Assembly: GCF_003050965.1 (NCBI RefSeq)
Contig: NZ_QAOU01000001.1
Coordinates: 806,001 to 870,000 of the forward strand
Reading direction: 5' to 3'
DNA length: 64,000 nt
DNA from: Nitrosospira sp. Nsp2
GTDB lineage: Bacteria; Pseudomonadota; Gammaproteobacteria; Burkholderiales; Nitrosomonadaceae
This document shows positions 61,753-64,000 of the stretch, piece by piece (within the stretch, counting starts at the first letter, position 1; the number at the start of each line of letters is the position of its first letter). A program made the position numbers and the translations under genes. The notes under the pieces were generated by a model that worked only from the letters and a program-made list of their open reading frames with translations, ran no database searches and was not told the DNA's origin.

Positions 61753-62198
61753 TGTGCTTTCGCGTTACTTGTGAACCAGGTAAAACCGGAATCTCCAGAA
61801 GATAAGAGAACGGCCGCCTCCCGAAAATTGCGCCGGCTTGCCCCCTCGATTGCGGAACTAATGTCGCGTCCACCCGCCGGTTGCGCTCTCCCAAAGACAT
61901 GGCCAGGGCCTCCCTGCGACAATTTGTCGCATTCCTAGGCTGGCTGAAATAGATTATTCTCGCGCACGCTCGATCGAAAAAGCACTGCGACGGCATTGCG
62001 TGCTGCGCCGTCGATATTCCCCGGTTCCAGTTACAGATAATTCCCAGCTTTCAACGGCGAATAGAGGCTCACCATGGCAGGAGCAGGAATAGGCCCGAGA
62101 AGTTGAGAATCAGCAATTAACTTTCCCGCTCGAAACCGAATCGAGAGGCCACCTTTGAAGCAGGTGTCGTAAAAGAATAATCGGAGCATATCGATAAT
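61753..62198. other. Leader region of the TonB receptor gene
   Basis: No gene supported; a minus-strand frame covering 62031-62531 is the shadow of the receptor's beginning. The palindrome TGCGACAATTTGTCGCA at 61915-61931 is the one notable element and could be an operator. Confidence 0.4.
61915..61931. promoter_or_regulatory. 17-bp palindrome upstream of TonB receptor
   Basis: TGCGACAA and TTGTCGCA are perfect inverted arms around a single T, 268 bases before the receptor ATG. The 11-base core GACAATTTGTC is the same as that in the palindrome near the SufR-like gene promoter (19093-19105). Confidence 0.35.
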
Positions 62199-64000
62199 AT
62201 GACGCCGGGCATTAAGCCAAAACTTGTCTACGCCTCCTTTAGCCTGGCAGGTCTGCTGTGGATATCTTCCAGCGCGGCCGCGAGTGCGCCGGATGGGGTG
62301 GCAAAAGATGACAAGACCAAGTGGGCTCCGCCGGTAATCAACAAGCCGGTTGCCATCGCTCCCATGCCAGAAGCTTCGCTGAATATCAATGTATCGCCTG
62401 TCGCTGCGCGAACCACTGGTACGAAACTGGCGCTTCACGAGCCAGTGGTGAAAATGCCGGAAGTGACAATTGGGGGAAAAGTGAAGCCCCCCCGCAAGCA
62501 AACTGAAGTGGAACGGTACAGGCTGCCTCAAACCACGGAAAGTATCACCCGGGAAAGAATCGACAACACGATCAATCTTGCGAATCCCGAGGACGCCATC
62601 AAGTACATGCCGTCCATACAGGTACGCACTCGCTATATCGGCGATACGAATGCGCCAGTTGGCATGCGCACCTCGGGCACGTCCGCGAGCGCGCGCAATC
62701 TGATCTATGCGGACGGCATTCTGCTGTCTTCTTTGCTCGGCAACAACAATACAAACACGGGCTCCCCCCGCTGGAATACCGTATCGCCCGGAGAAATAGA
62801 ACGGGTTGATATCATGTATGGCCCGTTTTCAGCGGCCTACGCCGGCAATTCCATAGGGGGCGTAATCAATATTACGACCCGGATGCCGGAAAAATTCGAA
62901 TTCGGGGCAGACGCCCAGGCGTCCTGGCAGACTTTCAATCTTTATGGCACGAAGGATACCTACGAGACGCAGCGTTATGCGGGTTACGTCGGCCACCGCT
63001 ACAACGATCTGTCATTCCGTTTCGACTACAGCCATCTCAATGCCCAAAGCCAGCCCATAACGTTTGCAACCACTCTTATTTCGAACACCCTGGCGGGTGC
63101 TGGAGATACAGTGGCGACAGGTGCCTTTGCGGGCGCAAATCCCACCAACGCGCGGAACCTGACGCTGGGCGCGGGGAATATCAATCATACCGTGCAGGAC
63201 AACTTCAAGTGGAAGCTTGCCTACGACATCACGCCCTCCATCCGGCTTGCGTATACCCTGGGCCTGTGGATGAACAATGCGCATGCAAACACACAAAGCT
63301 ACCTGAGGGATGCGGCAGGAAATCCGCTGCAAAGCGGTTTTGTCAATATTGATGGCCGAAGGTACAACCTGTCTCCTGCCAATAGCCCCACTTTTGCCGG
63401 TAACCAGACTGATCAGACCACCTGGTCCCATGGGATCAACCTTCGATCCAATACGGGCGGGGTTTTTGATTGGGAATTGGCCGCAAGCCTGATCGAACTA
63501 GGCAAGGACACCGTTCGGGCGCCAACAGTTGACCCTACCCTCGCGTTTGCCGGCAATGCACCCGGCAGAATCACCAGCTTGAGCGGCTCTGGCTGGCATA
63601 CCGTGGATGCCAAGGGTATCTGGAGGCCCAGGGTCGATCTGCTCGGTTCTCATGAAATCAGCTTTGGCTTTCACCATGATTTGTATACGCTGAAGAATCC
63701 CGTATTCAATACGGGTAACTGGCAAAGCGGCCCGGGTCAGAGTGTTTTTACCAATTCCACCGGAAAGACCCAGACTGAAGGTTACTGGATTCAGGACGCG
63801 TGGGATTTCCACGAGAAATGGAACTTTACTGTTGGTGGCCGACTGGAATCCTGGCACGCATACGACGGCGTGAACACTTCAACGGTGGGTGGGTCGCTCC
63901 AAACGGTAAATCAGGCCGACAGAAGCGCGGTCAACTTCTCTCCCAAGGGGAAGTTGACCTGGGCGCCGCTTCCGCAAGTGAGAATCGGCGCAGCCATTGG
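62199..64000 (+). CDS. TonB-dependent outer-membrane receptor (3' end outside window)
   Basis: 600 codons are open to the window edge. The signal peptide (KLVYASFSLAGLLWISSSAA) is followed by a proline-rich segment and a plug domain: 'TINLANPEDAIKYMPSIQVR', 'NLIYADGILLSSLLGNNN' and 'IERVDIMYGPFSAAYAGNSI' then GGVINITT, the hallmark of TonB-dependent receptors. From about residue 230 an amphipathic beta-barrel pattern runs to the edge. Receptors of this type take up iron chelates, cobalamin, metals or other scarce compounds using proton-motive force. The plug resembles the iron-complex class, but the ligand cannot be told. No sigma/anti-sigma pair is next to it. Confidence 0.92.
   Translation, partial: MTPGIKPKLVYASFSLAGLLWISSSAAASAPDGVAKDDKTKWAPPVINKPVAIAPMPEASLNINVSPVAARTTGTKLALHEPVVKMPEVTIGGKVKPPRKQTEVERYRLPQTTESITRERIDNTINLANPEDAIKYMPSIQVRTRYIGDTNAPVGMRTSGTSASARNLIYADGILLSSLLGNNNTNTGSPRWNTVSPGEIERVDIMYGPFSAAYAGNSIGGVINITTRMPEKFEFGADAQASWQTFNLYGTKDTYETQRYAGYVGHRYNDLSFRFDYSHLNAQSQPITFATTLISNTLAGAGDTVATGAFAGANPTNARNLTLGAGNINHTVQDNFKWKLAYDITPSIRLAYTLGLWMNNAHANTQSYLRDAAGNPLQSGFVNIDGRRYNLSPANSPTFAGNQTDQTTWSHGINLRSNTGGVFDWELAASLIELGKDTVRAPTVDPTLAFAGNAPGRITSLSGSGWHTVDAKGIWRPRVDLLGSHEISFGFHHDLYTLKNPVFNTGNWQSGPGQSVFTNSTGKTQTEGYWIQDAWDFHEKWNFTVGGRLESWHAYDGVNTSTVGGSLQTVNQADRSAVNFSPKGKLTWAPLPQVRIGAAI

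Overview
The window looks like a chromosome segment of a betaproteobacterium, most likely an ammonia oxidiser of the Nitrosospira type. That is an inference from gene content and moderately high GC: six PEP-CTERM-type surface proteins, tal/gnd/pgl together, an rnhA-dnaQ pair behind a methyltransferase gene, a KaiC-like ATPase and many c-di-GMP enzymes. No rRNA is present and the taxonomy was not tested.

Layout. 1-5.2 kb: end of an unknown gene, a ParC-like/HTH gene pair behind a perfect 20-bp palindrome, two PEP-CTERM proteins and a YugP-type metallopeptidase. 5.7-20.7 kb: a PAS-GGDEF-EAL protein, an AI-2E-family permease and a phospholipase-D lipoprotein, a DVUA0089 PEP-CTERM protein, an RTX M10 protease, a methyltransferase with a bile-acid-symporter-family permease, an AHL-lactonase-like hydrolase, and a SufR-like regulator whose stop codon lies in its own terminator. 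20-27 kb: pentose-phosphate genes tal-gnd and pgl on one strand, enclosing three tandem paralogous secreted coiled-coil proteins and a frameshifted PEP-CTERM gene. 26-40.5 kb: mostly housekeeping (gloB, rnhA, dnaQ, radical SAM protein, cytochrome c, Tat-exported SDR, PAS-GGDEF-EAL protein, tRNA-Val, lapA-like, gltX, tRNA-Ala, tRNA-Glu).

40.4-57 kb is an accessory and strongly decayed region. A serine-recombinase remnant reads straight into the 3' end of tRNA-Glu, which marks that tRNA as an old integration site. Beyond it lie HNH, phage-structural, Nramp, HAF-repeat and oxidoreductase fragments, a duplicated WYL-like gene segment, and some intact cargo (VOC protein, FAD oxidoreductase, DUF1772 protein, Nramp transporter, two exosortase-type surface proteins). 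57-64 kb holds a tightly overlapping three-gene operon (small helical protein, double-domain KaiC-like ATPase, GGDEF-EAL protein with a heptad-repeat head), a coiled-coil/zinc-ribbon protein, and a TonB-dependent receptor cut off by the window end.

The most interesting unexplained signal is a family of five small orphan proteins (63-91 aa), all on the minus strand and scattered through gene-poor DNA at 13.0, 41.1, 41.5, 53.9 and 56.0 kb. They share a Y-x-R-[TA]-x-x-G start and a core LVGWPE-x-[KR]-V-[FL]-W followed by G-x-x-x-G-[ILV]-AP. I do not recognise the family. Second is the triplet of secreted coiled-coil paralogs at 21.1-22.9 kb, two of which share a conserved promoter block.
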